From Limnohabitans sp. WS1 (lineage in GTDB: Bacteria; Pseudomonadota; Gammaproteobacteria; Burkholderiales; Burkholderiaceae_C), in NCBI RefSeq assembly GCF_003063265.1, contig NZ_NERU01000015.1, positions 55,473 to 119,472 of the forward strand: a stretch of 64,000 nt of DNA, read 5' to 3'. The notes beneath the pieces are model-generated. The model did not search any database. It was not told where the DNA came from and saw only the letters and a program-made list of their open reading frames with translations. Numbering within the stretch: position 1 is the stretch's first letter; each line of letters opens with the position of its first letter. Of the stretch, positions 30,953-39,851 are shown piece by piece. The position numbers were made by a program, and so were the translations under genes.

Positions 30953-32314
30953 ATGAATGCATCCTATAAGTTTAACCATTGCGTTGGACTCCAGCCCATC
31001 CAGTTGTTGGTGCAGCTGGTTCTGCTCGGCATGCTCGCCCTTCAAATCTGCCCTGCACAGGCGCAAGACCCTGCGGCCGGTCGCGTCATGTTTGTCACGG
31101 GCAAAGCCACGAAACAAGATGCCAAGGGTCAAGACATCGCCGTGGCCAAAGACATGGAAGTGCGGCAAGGCGACCGACTCATCACCGCCCCCGACGCCTA
31201 CATCTACACACGCATGAGTGACGGCGCCTTGCTGGTCCTGCGGCCGGGCTCCACACTGAGCGTCGACGTCTGGCGCTACGACGCCCAAAAGCCTGAACAA
31301 TCCCAAATCAAATACACACTGCACCACGGTCTGAGTCGCTACGTCTCAGGACGAGGCTCGCAGGCTGCCAAAGACCAATTTCGATTCAACACCCCTTTGG
31401 CCGCCATTGGTGTCCGTGGCACAGACTTCACCGTTTTGTCGCGGCCCGAACTCACCGAGGTGTCTGTGCGCGCGGGAGGTGTCATCGTCAGCGGTTTTGA
31501 CGCCAACTGCAAAGCCAACGCATTAGGGCCCTGCGAAGGTCGCACCGCTGCCGAACTGTTCGCCAAACCCAGCGCGGGTTATCTCCAAATCAAAGCCGGA
31601 GAAAAACGCCCGCAGCTGATCCACAACAACGAAAAACTCGGCCCTGAACAAACCACGCCCCCACTCCTTAATGAACCTGTTGCCAAAGAGGACAAATCTG
31701 CCAACGGACAAACCAGTCTTGTGACACTCAAAGGCGACATTCGCACGGGTCAAGACGTGACCAAACTTCTCGTGCAGACCTCAGAAGTCGAAGTTGCCCC
31801 CCCGCCGCCACCGCCGCCACTGGCCGTATGGGGTCGTTGGGGTGATGTCGCCTCTGCCACTGATCGTGATCGAATCGTTGCCAACCTGCTCAATGGCCGC
31901 GATCTCTTGGCCATCAACTCTTATTACATCCTGGCACGCGCACCCGGCCCCCTGAGCCCCTTGCCCGAATCGGGTGTTGCCAGTTTCAAATTGATTGAAC
32001 ACGACGGTATCGTGGTTCAACCCCAAACAGGTCAAGTGCACAGCACCAAGGCCACCGACGGCAGTTTGCGCATCGACTTTGCCAAACAAAGCTTTCAGAC
32101 CGAACTCAAACTCGACGTACTCGGTCAAAGCGTTCAAATTGGTGCGGTGGGCAAAGTCGAAGAAGGCGGCGTGTTGCGCTCCAACAGCTTCACCTCCACC
32201 ACGGCAGTACAAGGCCTTGTGGGCGGCAGTGGTGCCAAACAAGCCACATACATCTACCGCCAACCCGGCACGACCGGCCTGGAGCTTTCGGGTGCAACCC
32301 ATTGGAGTCGCTGA
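30953..32314 (+). CDS. Secreted FecR-domain protein
   Basis: 453 residues. An N-terminal signal peptide (hydrophobic about 16-32, cleavage after AQA) exports it to the periplasm. The FecR domain covers about 60-180: VRQGDRLITAPDAYIYTRMSDGALLVLRPGSTLSVD and FNTPLAAIGVRGTDFTVL. The rest is low in recognisable motifs apart from a short proline run near 283. Proteins of this kind, without the membrane helix of classical FecR, are often encoded beside CHASE2 adenylate cyclases. The cyclase start follows by 15 nt. A role as periplasmic partner of the CHASE2 sensor is inference. Confidence 0.85.
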   Translation: MNASYKFNHCVGLQPIQLLVQLVLLGMLALQICPAQAQDPAAGRVMFVTGKATKQDAKGQDIAVAKDMEVRQGDRLITAPDAYIYTRMSDGALLVLRPGSTLSVDVWRYDAQKPEQSQIKYTLHHGLSRYVSGRGSQAAKDQFRFNTPLAAIGVRGTDFTVLSRPELTEVSVRAGGVIVSGFDANCKANALGPCEGRTAAELFAKPSAGYLQIKAGEKRPQLIHNNEKLGPEQTTPPLLNEPVAKEDKSANGQTSLVTLKGDIRTGQDVTKLLVQTSEVEVAPPPPPPPLAVWGRWGDVASATDRDRIVANLLNGRDLLAINSYYILARAPGPLSPLPESGVASFKLIEHDGIVVQPQTGQVHSTKATDGSLRIDFAKQSFQTELKLDVLGQSVQIGAVGKVEEGGVLRSNSFTSTTAVQGLVGGSGAKQATYIYRQPGTTGLELSGATHWSR

Positions 32315-32329
32315 GAGCGTGGGCCATCC

Positions 32330-34225
32330 TTGAACCATTTGCCGCGCGTCAGTGCGATCAACAAAAAACTCGTATGGCTTCCGGTGATCTTGCTCATCGG
32401 CTGCATCTCACTTTGGTTGCAATTCACACCCAAGCAGCCAAGCACCGTCACGCAGCTTGAAAACACGCTCAAAGACGGCATGCGCCGAAGCGTCGCCAAT
32501 TCGGTGCCAGAAGAGCGCATTGTCATCATCGACATCGATGAAAACAGTCTGAACCTCATCGGACCTTGGCCCTGGCCCAGAAGCCAAATGGCCCAACTCC
32601 TCGAAATCTTGATGGCTGAGCACAACGCCCGCATGATCGGCCTGGACATCGTTTTTCCGGCCAAAGCCGACCCGGCGGGCGATGCCCGACTGCACGCACT
32701 GTCGCAGTTCGGCCCTTTGGTGGTCGCACAGCTGTTCGACCTAGTGGATCGCGAGCACCCCTTGGCCAGCGGCGTGCCCATTGCTTCAACTCAGCAATTT
32801 CCGGGCAAATGGCCAAGTGCAAAGGGCCATTTGTCCAACCACAACGGCTTGGCCCAAGCCCGGTGTGCGGGGCACATCAACAGCGTTGTTGATACAGATG
32901 GCATCGTCAGAAAAATCAACCCCATCATCACCTGGGGCAAGTCACAAAACCTGGCGCTTTCACTGGCCATGCTGGCCTGCGACCCCCAGACAGCCCCACA
33001 GCTGCCAACCCTCTTTGGAGCCATTCTGGGCCCAGAGTGGGAAGTGCCTTACAGCAAAAAGATGACCGCCTACACCGTCATCCCTGCCAGTCACATTTTG
33101 CAACACCAAGTGTCCCCCGAGCTTGTGCGTGGCAAATGGATCTTGATTGGCTCGTCTGCGCTCGGACTCAACGACACCGTCTCCACCCCGCTGGCCAACA
33201 GGGTCCCCGGTGTCATGGTTCACGCCCAGGCACTCACCACATGGCTGGACCAACTGCAGCCCATGCGCAACCGCCCAATGACTTCAAACGGGGGCCAACT
33301 ATTTGCGGCAGCGTGCAGCGTCTTGGGCTTGATGCTCATGATCCGGGTCATGGCCTACTGGCGTGCTTGGTTGTTGTTGCCCGTCGCTGCCATTTTGACC
33401 CTGGCCTGGTTGGCCATGGCCCGCGCCATGATCCCCTGGCAGCAAGACTTTTCCATCAGCGCCCCCTTGCTGGCGTATTGGGCTGTGCTGCTGGTGGTGC
33501 CATGGGTCTGGTGGCGCACCCAAAAAGAAAGCAAGCAACTGTTCAGCACCTTTGCAAACTACGTGGCCCCCTCGGTCCTCGACAAAATGGTCCGCCAGGG
33601 CTTGGACAAACCCCTCACACCCCAGCACGCCCACATCACCGTCTTGTCGGCCGACATGCAAAACTACTCGGGACTGACCGACCGGGGCACGCTGCAACAA
33701 ACCGCCGACCTGACCCGGGGTTTTTTGCAATGCATCACCCAGCCGCTGCTCAAGCACCAAGGCACGCTTGACAAATACACCGGCGACGGATTGCTGGCCT
33801 TCTGGGGTGCACCCTTGCCCACAGAGCAACCCGCCAACCAAGCCATGCAAGCGGCCCTCGACATGGTCCAAGCCGTTCGCGCATGGAACACCACTCGCGC
33901 TGCGCAAGGCCTGCCTGTGGCGCGAGTACGCATCGGCATCGAATCGGGCACTGCGCTGGTTGGCGACCTGGGCACGCCATTTCGCAGCACCTACACCGCA
34001 GTGGGCAACTGCATCAACAGTGCCAGCAAAATTCAAGCTGCAGCCAAGCATTACAGCCACGACATCCTGATTGGCGAAGACGCCGCCTCCCACATCACCA
34101 TTGTCCCTTTGCACAAGGTGGCCGACATCCAATGGGGTGAAACCGTGCACCTCAAAGCCGTCTTTGCCCCACATCAAGGCCCCAGCTCCTGCCCTGACAG
34201 CCATACCGAGTGGGCCAAGGCGTGA
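32330..34225 (+). CDS. CHASE2-domain class III adenylate/guanylate cyclase
   Basis: 631 residues: an N-terminal membrane helix, a periplasmic CHASE2 sensor (about 40-275, with ERIVIIDIDENSLNLIGPWPWPR), three membrane helices (about 325-400), and a class III cyclase domain (about 430-605). Metal-binding Asp residues lie in TVLSADMQ and DKYTGDGLLAFWGAP; the substrate region is YTAVGNCINSASKIQ. There the Arg usually found four residues after the catalytic Asn is Lys, which may lower activity. It would turn a periplasmic signal into cAMP. TTG start at 32330; the downstream barrel gene overlaps by 4 nt. Confidence 0.88.
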   Translation: MNHLPRVSAINKKLVWLPVILLIGCISLWLQFTPKQPSTVTQLENTLKDGMRRSVANSVPEERIVIIDIDENSLNLIGPWPWPRSQMAQLLEILMAEHNARMIGLDIVFPAKADPAGDARLHALSQFGPLVVAQLFDLVDREHPLASGVPIASTQQFPGKWPSAKGHLSNHNGLAQARCAGHINSVVDTDGIVRKINPIITWGKSQNLALSLAMLACDPQTAPQLPTLFGAILGPEWEVPYSKKMTAYTVIPASHILQHQVSPELVRGKWILIGSSALGLNDTVSTPLANRVPGVMVHAQALTTWLDQLQPMRNRPMTSNGGQLFAAACSVLGLMLMIRVMAYWRAWLLLPVAAILTLAWLAMARAMIPWQQDFSISAPLLAYWAVLLVVPWVWWRTQKESKQLFSTFANYVAPSVLDKMVRQGLDKPLTPQHAHITVLSADMQNYSGLTDRGTLQQTADLTRGFLQCITQPLLKHQGTLDKYTGDGLLAFWGAPLPTEQPANQAMQAALDMVQAVRAWNTTRAAQGLPVARVRIGIESGTALVGDLGTPFRSTYTAVGNCINSASKIQAAAKHYSHDILIGEDAASHITIVPLHKVADIQWGETVHLKAVFAPHQGPSSCPDSHTEWAKA

Positions 34226-35361
34226 GCAAAACAACAAGTCACTGGCTCGCTCGGGCCTGCGCCATGCTCCTTGTCAGCGCTCTCGCGCCGGGCGTGGCCC
34301 TGTCCAACACAGACGCCGATTACGCCGAAGAACTGCTCGACCTTGTGGTGCAGCATTGCCGGGCTGGCGATGTCGCGCAAGCCCTCGCCATCCGCCAAGC
34401 CATAGAGCAGCAACTGACCCCGCCACCCGAAATACGCCAACTGTTGGACCAAATCACCCATACGGGTTGTCCCAAAACCACAACGCAAGCCCAGGGCGCG
34501 GTCACCGAATGGGCGCTGATCACCGGCTACGACGACAACATCAACCAAGGCTTGCAAGCCGACACCATCACCCTGGGCAGTGCACTCAAATCCATCACCC
34601 TAGTGCTCGACAGCGACTACAAACCCGTAGGCAGCCACTACGTGGCCACCACCGCCACACGGCAAATCAACACCCCAAGTGGTTGGACCCTGCGCGGCAC
34701 CCTGGGGCACAAGCAAATCAGCAGCTACAGCAAGTTCAACAACACCAGCCTGCACCTCAGCGCCAAATACCCCCTGCACCCACTGGGCATCCCCTCATCG
34801 TTGCAAGTGGGCTGGTCTCAAACATGGCTAGACAATCACCTTGACCGACGCATGCCATCGCTCGAATGGCAAAGCCAACTCGGCAAGGACGAACGCGACT
34901 GGAAACTGCACGCACAAATTCAGCAACTCCACCATTCAACAAACAGCAGCGAAAACGCCCAAACCACCACACTCCGTGCCACACGACAATTTCAGTGGTC
35001 CCCTGAAGCCCAATGCCTCGTTGGCGCAGGTTGGCTCAGCGACAACGCCCAACAACGCGCCGGGGGGGACCGGCATGGCCAAACCCTGCAAATCATGCTG
35101 CAGCAGGCATTGACACAAGGACAACTGCAACTGCAGTGGTCGCAGGTGAGCTGGAAATCCGCCAAAGACTTCTCGCCCAACCTCATCGACTACAGGCGTC
35201 AAAACACCACCACCCAATGGACGCTGGGCTACCAAATTAACCTCGGCCCGCGCAGCCATTTCTATCTCGAATACCAGCGCACATCGGCCAAGGACAATGT
35301 GCCGCTGTACCAGCACACCTCAAATGGACTTTTGGCGGGGTGGATTCAGCAATGGCGGTGA
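34222..35361 (+). CDS. Outer-membrane beta-barrel protein, surface-lipoprotein-assembly-modifier-like
   Basis: 379 residues from a GTG overlapping the cyclase stop (GTGA). A signal peptide ending near ALS is followed by a short helical TPR-like region (about 35-90), then an array of amphipathic strands. TEWALITGYDDNINQG resembles the first barrel strand of DUF560/SLAM-like proteins, and SFxYRR- and GDRHGQ-type strands follow. It is therefore predicted to sit in the outer membrane, completing a FecR-cyclase-barrel operon. Its 3' end overlaps the convergent crp/fnr-like gene by 42 nt. Specific cargo or role unknown. Confidence 0.65.
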   Translation: MSKTTSHWLARACAMLLVSALAPGVALSNTDADYAEELLDLVVQHCRAGDVAQALAIRQAIEQQLTPPPEIRQLLDQITHTGCPKTTTQAQGAVTEWALITGYDDNINQGLQADTITLGSALKSITLVLDSDYKPVGSHYVATTATRQINTPSGWTLRGTLGHKQISSYSKFNNTSLHLSAKYPLHPLGIPSSLQVGWSQTWLDNHLDRRMPSLEWQSQLGKDERDWKLHAQIQQLHHSTNSSENAQTTTLRATRQFQWSPEAQCLVGAGWLSDNAQQRAGGDRHGQTLQIMLQQALTQGQLQLQWSQVSWKSAKDFSPNLIDYRRQNTTTQWTLGYQINLGPRSHFYLEYQRTSAKDNVPLYQHTSNGLLAGWIQQWR

Positions 35362-36036
35362 ATCCTCTTGGGCCAAGCGGTCCAGCTCATCCGCTTGCAA
35401 AACAAGCACGGCCTCGCCCTGTTTGGAAATGACCCCGTCGCGCACCAAGCGGGCAAAAGAGCGCGACACCGTCTCGCGGCTCGTGTTGAGCATATTGGCC
35501 AAATCAGACTGCTTGGGCACCAAACGCACACCCCAAGCACCATCTGCGCCCAAGGTTTTGCTGTGCGTTAGCCAAGCGCACACCCGCTGAAAAGCTTGGG
35601 GCAAACCCAGCAACACCCTTTGAATGGTCATCTCACGCACCTTGCCCACCAAATGCTCCATGACCCGCTTGGCCAACTGCGGCTGGGTAAAGAAAAACGC
35701 CTGCGCAAACTCCAGCGGCAACAAGCCCACCAAACTGGGCTGCGTGGCCTTGATGAACGCAGTGCGCGGCAGCAAGTCAATCACGCTCAGCTCACCAAAA
35801 AAAGCACCCGGCGTCACCACACTCAGGCTGACCTCTTGGCCGTTGTGCAGCAAATCGTAAACAAGCAACTGCCCTTCCAACAAAATAAACAAGCCGTCCG
35901 AAGGGTCGCCTTTTCTGCACACCACATCCTCGGACAGCAAATGCCGCCAACGTACACGCGACTCCAGCTCGGTCAAGGTGTCGGCGTCAATGTCGTTGAA
36001 AAGAGGGCATAGGCTGAGCTTGAAAAGGCGTGTCAT
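35320..36036 (-). CDS. Crp/Fnr-family transcription regulator
   Basis: 238 residues from the ATG at 36036; the frame is open further upstream but that part looks untranslated. The cyclic-nucleotide-binding-like beta roll (about 20-130) has KGDPSDGLFILLEGQLLV and PGAFFGELSVIDLLPRTAF, the helix-turn-helix has KQSDLANMLNTSRETVSRSFARLVRDGVI. The recognition helix RETVSR resembles both CRP and FNR. No N-terminal cysteine cluster is seen, so it is not an iron-sulphur FNR. The E-L and R-T features around the phosphate-binding cassette make cAMP binding possible. It is divergent from the S-layer-like gene and probably controls it. Confidence 0.85.
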   Translation of the reverse strand: MTRLFKLSLCPLFNDIDADTLTELESRVRWRHLLSEDVVCRKGDPSDGLFILLEGQLLVYDLLHNGQEVSLSVVTPGAFFGELSVIDLLPRTAFIKATQPSLVGLLPLEFAQAFFFTQPQLAKRVMEHLVGKVREMTIQRVLLGLPQAFQRVCAWLTHSKTLGADGAWGVRLVPKQSDLANMLNTSRETVSRSFARLVRDGVISKQGEAVLVLQADELDRLAQEDSPPLLNPPRQKSI

Positions 36037-36079
36037 GGTGTGGCGTGTCCGTGTGTGGGGCTGGAGGTAGAGCTGCAGT

Positions 36080-36095
36080 GTTGCAAAAGTGCAAC
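36080..36095. promoter_or_regulatory. Perfect inverted repeat upstream of the crp/fnr-like gene
   Basis: GTTGCA-AAAG-TGCAAC, 44 nt before the regulator start on the minus strand. It has CRP/FNR-superfamily geometry and may be an autoregulatory operator. Confidence 0.5.
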
Positions 36096-36116
36096 GCATG
36101 AAAAGAATTTTACATG

Positions 36117-36132
36117 TGTGATGCGCATCACA
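36117..36132. promoter_or_regulatory. CRP-type site
   Basis: TGTGATGCGCATCACA is a perfect palindrome matching the CRP consensus TGTGA-N6-TCACA. Its centre lies about 41 bp upstream of the start site predicted from the -10 element at 36153, the class II activator position. Confidence 0.75.
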
Positions 36133-36149
36133 CCCTGAAAAAGGTCTTC

Positions 36150-36158
36150 TGGTATATT
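36150..36158 (+). promoter_or_regulatory. Extended -10 promoter element of the S-layer-like gene
   Basis: TGG-TATATT (TGN plus -10 hexamer) with no good -35, as expected for an activator-dependent promoter. The 5' leader would be about 85 nt. Confidence 0.55.
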
Positions 36159-36248
36159 TAAGGATACAACTGACTGGCAAATGAGTTATTCAAAGTATTC
36201 ACTCGCCCGGTTGTTAAAAATCCGTTTTTCACATCAAAAGGACTTTTC

Positions 36249-39200
36249 ATGGCTAGCACATCTTTCCTTCAGCAAGCTTATTTGGCTTACTTTGGCCGCC
36301 CTGCAGACGCAGCGGGCTTGCTCACTTTCGCCAACGCCAGCGAAGCTTCGGTCATTGCTTCGTTCAGCGCATCGGCTGAATCGCAGCAGTTCTTCGGCAG
36401 CATGGACACTTTCAAGCAGATCAACACGATCTACAAGAACCTGTTCAACCGCGAAGCAGAACCCGCAGGCCTGAACCACTGGGCAGGCAAAATCATTTCG
36501 GGCGAAGTGACCTTGGCCGCCGCTGCTATGGAAATCCTGAAAAACGCACAAAACAGCGACAAACTCGCTGTGACCAACAAGCTGGCCGCTTCTTCGGCAT
36601 TCACTGCCGCTATCGACACCACAGCCGAAATCATCGGGTACTCTGGTGCAGCCGCTATCGCCCCAGCCCGCGCCTACCTCGCAGCAGTGACGTCTGATGC
36701 CGCTACCCTGACAGCAGCCACCGCAGCAGCAGCACTCGATGCTTCCGTCACATCGGTAGTGTCCGCTGGCAGCAGCAGCATGGGGCAAACTTTGAGCCTC
36801 ACCACCGGTGCCGACAACATCATGGGCACCACCAGCAACGACACATTCACCGCACGCGTGGTTCAAAACAACAACGGCGAACAAACCAACCAGATGGCCA
36901 CCGGTGACCAAATCAACGGCGGTGCAGGTACAGACACCCTGTCGGCCAAAATCATTGCAGCCTCCGCTCTGAACCAGGGTCCAGTGACTGCCATTGCGCC
37001 TGAAACTGTGGCGGTTGAAAAAGTGTCCTTCACGGCACTGACAACAGCAGCCTCTACTGGCAACAATGAGAAGATGGTCGAAGTCAACGCCAAGTTCATG
37101 AATGGCCTGAGCACCATCAGCTCCGTACAGAGCGACGCTTCCCTGTTGGTGACCAACGTCAACACCCTCAAAGACGACGGCCTGTACGCCAACAAGCGCC
37201 TCACAGAAAGCCTGACCGTGCGCATGGACCACAGCGGTAACGATGCGGTCATCGCCGAATCCGACATGGCTGTGTTGATCGACAACGACTACCTGTTGCG
37301 CGGCAATGGCACCGCCACGGCTGCCCTGACTGTGGCTTTGAGCCCTCAGTTGGAAGTGTCCAAAGGCTACGATTCTGCCAAGCCATTGCAGTTCAACCCC
37401 TTCGACAAGTTGAGCTTCAAAATTGACGGCGTGAGCTACGAAATCACAATTGGCACAGGCACCGCCAACAAGCCAGTGACCACCACTTATGCTGACCTCA
37501 AGGCAGCGATCCAGGCGGGCTTGACAGCGAAAGGCCTGACCGATGTGGTGCTCACGCAAAACATTGGCGCATACACTTACTACTCGCGTGACGGTGTTCA
37601 GCGCACAGCCGACACCTTCACTTTTGCCAAGGCCGGTTCTATCTTGACATCGCAGGGCGCTGGTGCCTGGATTGCTTCGAGTGGTTTGCCTGACGACAAC
37701 TCATTTGGTGCAACCGTGATCACGGCCGACACCGTGACCACCAAGTCACAAATCACCGTCAATGTTGAACTCGAAAAAGTCGGCCGTGGCAGCGATGGCG
37801 GCGACCTGACCATTGGCGGCATGGCCACGGACGGCAACAACAAGTGGGACTTCTCCAGCAGCAAAACCCTGGAAGAAGGCGTTGAAAAATTCAACGTCAA
37901 AGTCTCTGGCGATGCAACGCAATTCAGCAGCTTGGCCAGCCTGCAGTCCACCAACAACACTCTGCAAACCGTGGTCGTCACATCGGCCAGCGGCAGCAAG
38001 GCTGACCTGGTCATCGGTAACCACAACACTGAAGGTGACATCACCAACGCCCTCAAAGACGTTCGTGACTTCGACGCATCAGCTTTCGCCAACAACGTGA
38101 CGCTCAACGCACACGTGTCCGACGAGTCCGTGGCCAAGTACATGAAGCTCAAGGACGAGTCAACCGACGCCCCTGCCAAGGACAACGCCAACTTTGCCTA
38201 CAACTTCGGTGCAGGCAACGATACGCTCAACTTGAACATCAGCAAAGCCAACTTGGCAACTGCTGGCGGCACAACCACCCGTGAAGACTTCAGCATGGCC
38301 ATCGGTGCCGGCGCTGGCAACGACAAAGTCACCGTGCAAATCGGTGATGGCAAAGGCGTTGTAACCGATGCTTGGTTCATCAACAGCAACCTCAACCGCA
38401 ACCTGAGCATCAACGCCGGTGCCGGTGACGACACCGTCAGCGCCAAAGGTGCAGGCACCTGGACCATCGCTGCAGGCGAAGGTGCAGACACCGTGTACAG
38501 CGACAACACTGGCAAGAAGGCTGTTTGGGTGTTGAATACAGCGGACCAAACTGGTGATTCAGCTGCTGCAATCGCTGCAATCGCTACAGCACAAGCCGCA
38601 TATGACACAGCCTTGGCTGCGCACTTGGCGATTGCTGGTAATACGGTGGCGACATTCACTGCCCTGCCTGGAACAGCTGCACTGGTGACTGCTATTTCTG
38701 CACCACTTACTCCTGTTTTCGAACGTACGCTTCAAAACTTGGTTTCTGACAACAATGACCAGTTGCTGAAATTGTTCAAAGCCACGGCCACCGTGGACTA
38801 CCAAGGCTTCAGCAAAGCAGTCACCATCGACAGCACCAATTACTTGACGTCTGATTTGCAAATCAACCAAGCCATCAAGAAAGCCATCAACAGCGATGCC
38901 GTCTTGAGCAAGCTTTTGTTGGCAACCGACGGTCCTGCCAACACCTTGGTGATTACCTCTTTGGTGGACGGCACACAAGTGGACACCACTGCTGGTGCTG
39001 ACTTGACCGTGACAATTGCATCTGCAAAAGCCACAGAGTTCAGCGATGTTGAGTTGGCTGCACTGATTACTGCAGGTTACGTTGCAGCTGGTTCTAGCAA
39101 AGCGGATGTGGTTACCGCAATCAATACTGCGGCAAACGCTGTCAATGGACCAAACGCTGATTACGCTGCCAAGTTCGCCCACAATGGTAAGGATGCTGTT

Positions 39201-39626
39201 TATTCCGGCAGCAACAGCGCCAATGCGACTTTCAACATCATTGAAGGTGCCGCAGGCAACGACGTGATCGTGACTGGCACAGGTACTGACAGCAAAGACG
39301 TGGTGGTTTACAAGAACTTGTTTGACAAGGACGCTGTGGACACCATCGTGAACTTTGATGCCACCAAAGACATGGTGAGCTTCTTGGGCTACGGTCTGAA
39401 GGCATGGTCTGTGGACAACACAGGTGGTGCCGATGTGCAATCGGGAACATACGCAGGGCTTGTAGCCGGTGACAAGTACGTGTTGTTGACCGAGTCCACC
39501 ACCAACGACGGTTCGTACGTTGCAACGGTGTACACAGACAACGGTGCTGCTGCCGACACTGAAGTTGGCGTCATCGGCACTTTGGACTTTGGCGTGGAGC
39601 AAGTTTTCACAAGCTTCAACGTCTAA
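36249..39626 (+). CDS. S-layer-like protein with DUF4214 N-terminus and RTX-type C-terminus, type I secreted
   Basis: 1125 residues, rich in Ala, Thr, Asp and Asn, with no cysteine and no signal peptide, as usual for type I substrates. Residues about 5-125 carry two DUF4214-like blocks (AYLAYFGRPADAAGLLTF and IYKNLFNREAEPAGLNHWAGKI). Calcium-binding glycine/aspartate repeats appear later (GAGNDTLNL at about 654, GAGAGNDKVTV, NAGAGDDTVSA at about 722), and DTIVNFDATKDMVSFLGYG near 1030 is the usual type I C-terminal region. Layout and composition resemble Caulobacter RsaA. AAGGA lies 9 nt before the ATG. Residues about 760-985 differ in codon use from the rest. The exporter genes are at 47-53 kb. 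Confidence 0.82.
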   Translation: MASTSFLQQAYLAYFGRPADAAGLLTFANASEASVIASFSASAESQQFFGSMDTFKQINTIYKNLFNREAEPAGLNHWAGKIISGEVTLAAAAMEILKNAQNSDKLAVTNKLAASSAFTAAIDTTAEIIGYSGAAAIAPARAYLAAVTSDAATLTAATAAAALDASVTSVVSAGSSSMGQTLSLTTGADNIMGTTSNDTFTARVVQNNNGEQTNQMATGDQINGGAGTDTLSAKIIAASALNQGPVTAIAPETVAVEKVSFTALTTAASTGNNEKMVEVNAKFMNGLSTISSVQSDASLLVTNVNTLKDDGLYANKRLTESLTVRMDHSGNDAVIAESDMAVLIDNDYLLRGNGTATAALTVALSPQLEVSKGYDSAKPLQFNPFDKLSFKIDGVSYEITIGTGTANKPVTTTYADLKAAIQAGLTAKGLTDVVLTQNIGAYTYYSRDGVQRTADTFTFAKAGSILTSQGAGAWIASSGLPDDNSFGATVITADTVTTKSQITVNVELEKVGRGSDGGDLTIGGMATDGNNKWDFSSSKTLEEGVEKFNVKVSGDATQFSSLASLQSTNNTLQTVVVTSASGSKADLVIGNHNTEGDITNALKDVRDFDASAFANNVTLNAHVSDESVAKYMKLKDESTDAPAKDNANFAYNFGAGNDTLNLNISKANLATAGGTTTREDFSMAIGAGAGNDKVTVQIGDGKGVVTDAWFINSNLNRNLSINAGAGDDTVSAKGAGTWTIAAGEGADTVYSDNTGKKAVWVLNTADQTGDSAAAIAAIATAQAAYDTALAAHLAIAGNTVATFTALPGTAALVTAISAPLTPVFERTLQNLVSDNNDQLLKLFKATATVDYQGFSKAVTIDSTNYLTSDLQINQAIKKAINSDAVLSKLLLATDGPANTLVITSLVDGTQVDTTAGADLTVTIASAKATEFSDVELAALITAGYVAAGSSKADVVTAINTAANAVNGPNADYAAKFAHNGKDAVYSGSNSANATFNIIEGAAGNDVIVTGTGTDSKDVVVYKNLFDKDAVDTIVNFDATKDMVSFLGYGLKAWSVDNTGGADVQSGTYAGLVAGDKYVLLTESTTNDGSYVATVYTDNGAAADTEVGVIGTLDFGVEQVFTSFNV

Positions 39627-39668
39627 GGAATCAGGCGTTCAGCGCAAGCTGAACTAGCCCTGTGACTG

Positions 39669-39701
39669 AACCCCCTGCCCTCACGGGTGAGGGGGTTTTT
39701 T
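39669..39701 (+). terminator. Strong intrinsic terminator of the S-layer-like gene
   Basis: AACCCCCT, an inner loop with a further CCCTCAC-type pairing, AGGGGGTT and T6. Typical of a highly expressed monocistronic gene. Confidence 0.88.
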
Positions 39702-39726
39702 CTGATCTAAATACAACCAGGCGCTA

Positions 39727-39804
39727 GCCAATGCGCATTGGCAGCTGCAATCCAAAACACACATGTTCATCCTGACCTTGGACTGTATGTGTCTTTTGGA
39801 TTGC
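39727..39804. promoter_or_regulatory. Palindrome and long hairpin in the leader of the RCC1 gene
   Basis: GCCAATGCGCATTGGC (39727-39742) is a perfect 16-bp palindrome. Directly after it, an 18-nt arm (39747-39764) pairs with 39787-39804 at 17 of 18 positions. The first may be an operator, the second an RNA hairpin in the 5' leader. Confidence 0.55.
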
Positions 39805-39851
39805 TTGTGCCCATGATCTCACCTCCAACTTCCCCCAGAAAGGACCCCGCC

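Noticed and set aside
38210..38500. Classical adhesin or hemolysin assignment for the 1125-residue protein
   Set aside because: There are only a few RTX-like nonapeptides and no toxin or adhesion domain; composition, lack of Cys and DUF4214-like start fit an S-layer protein better.
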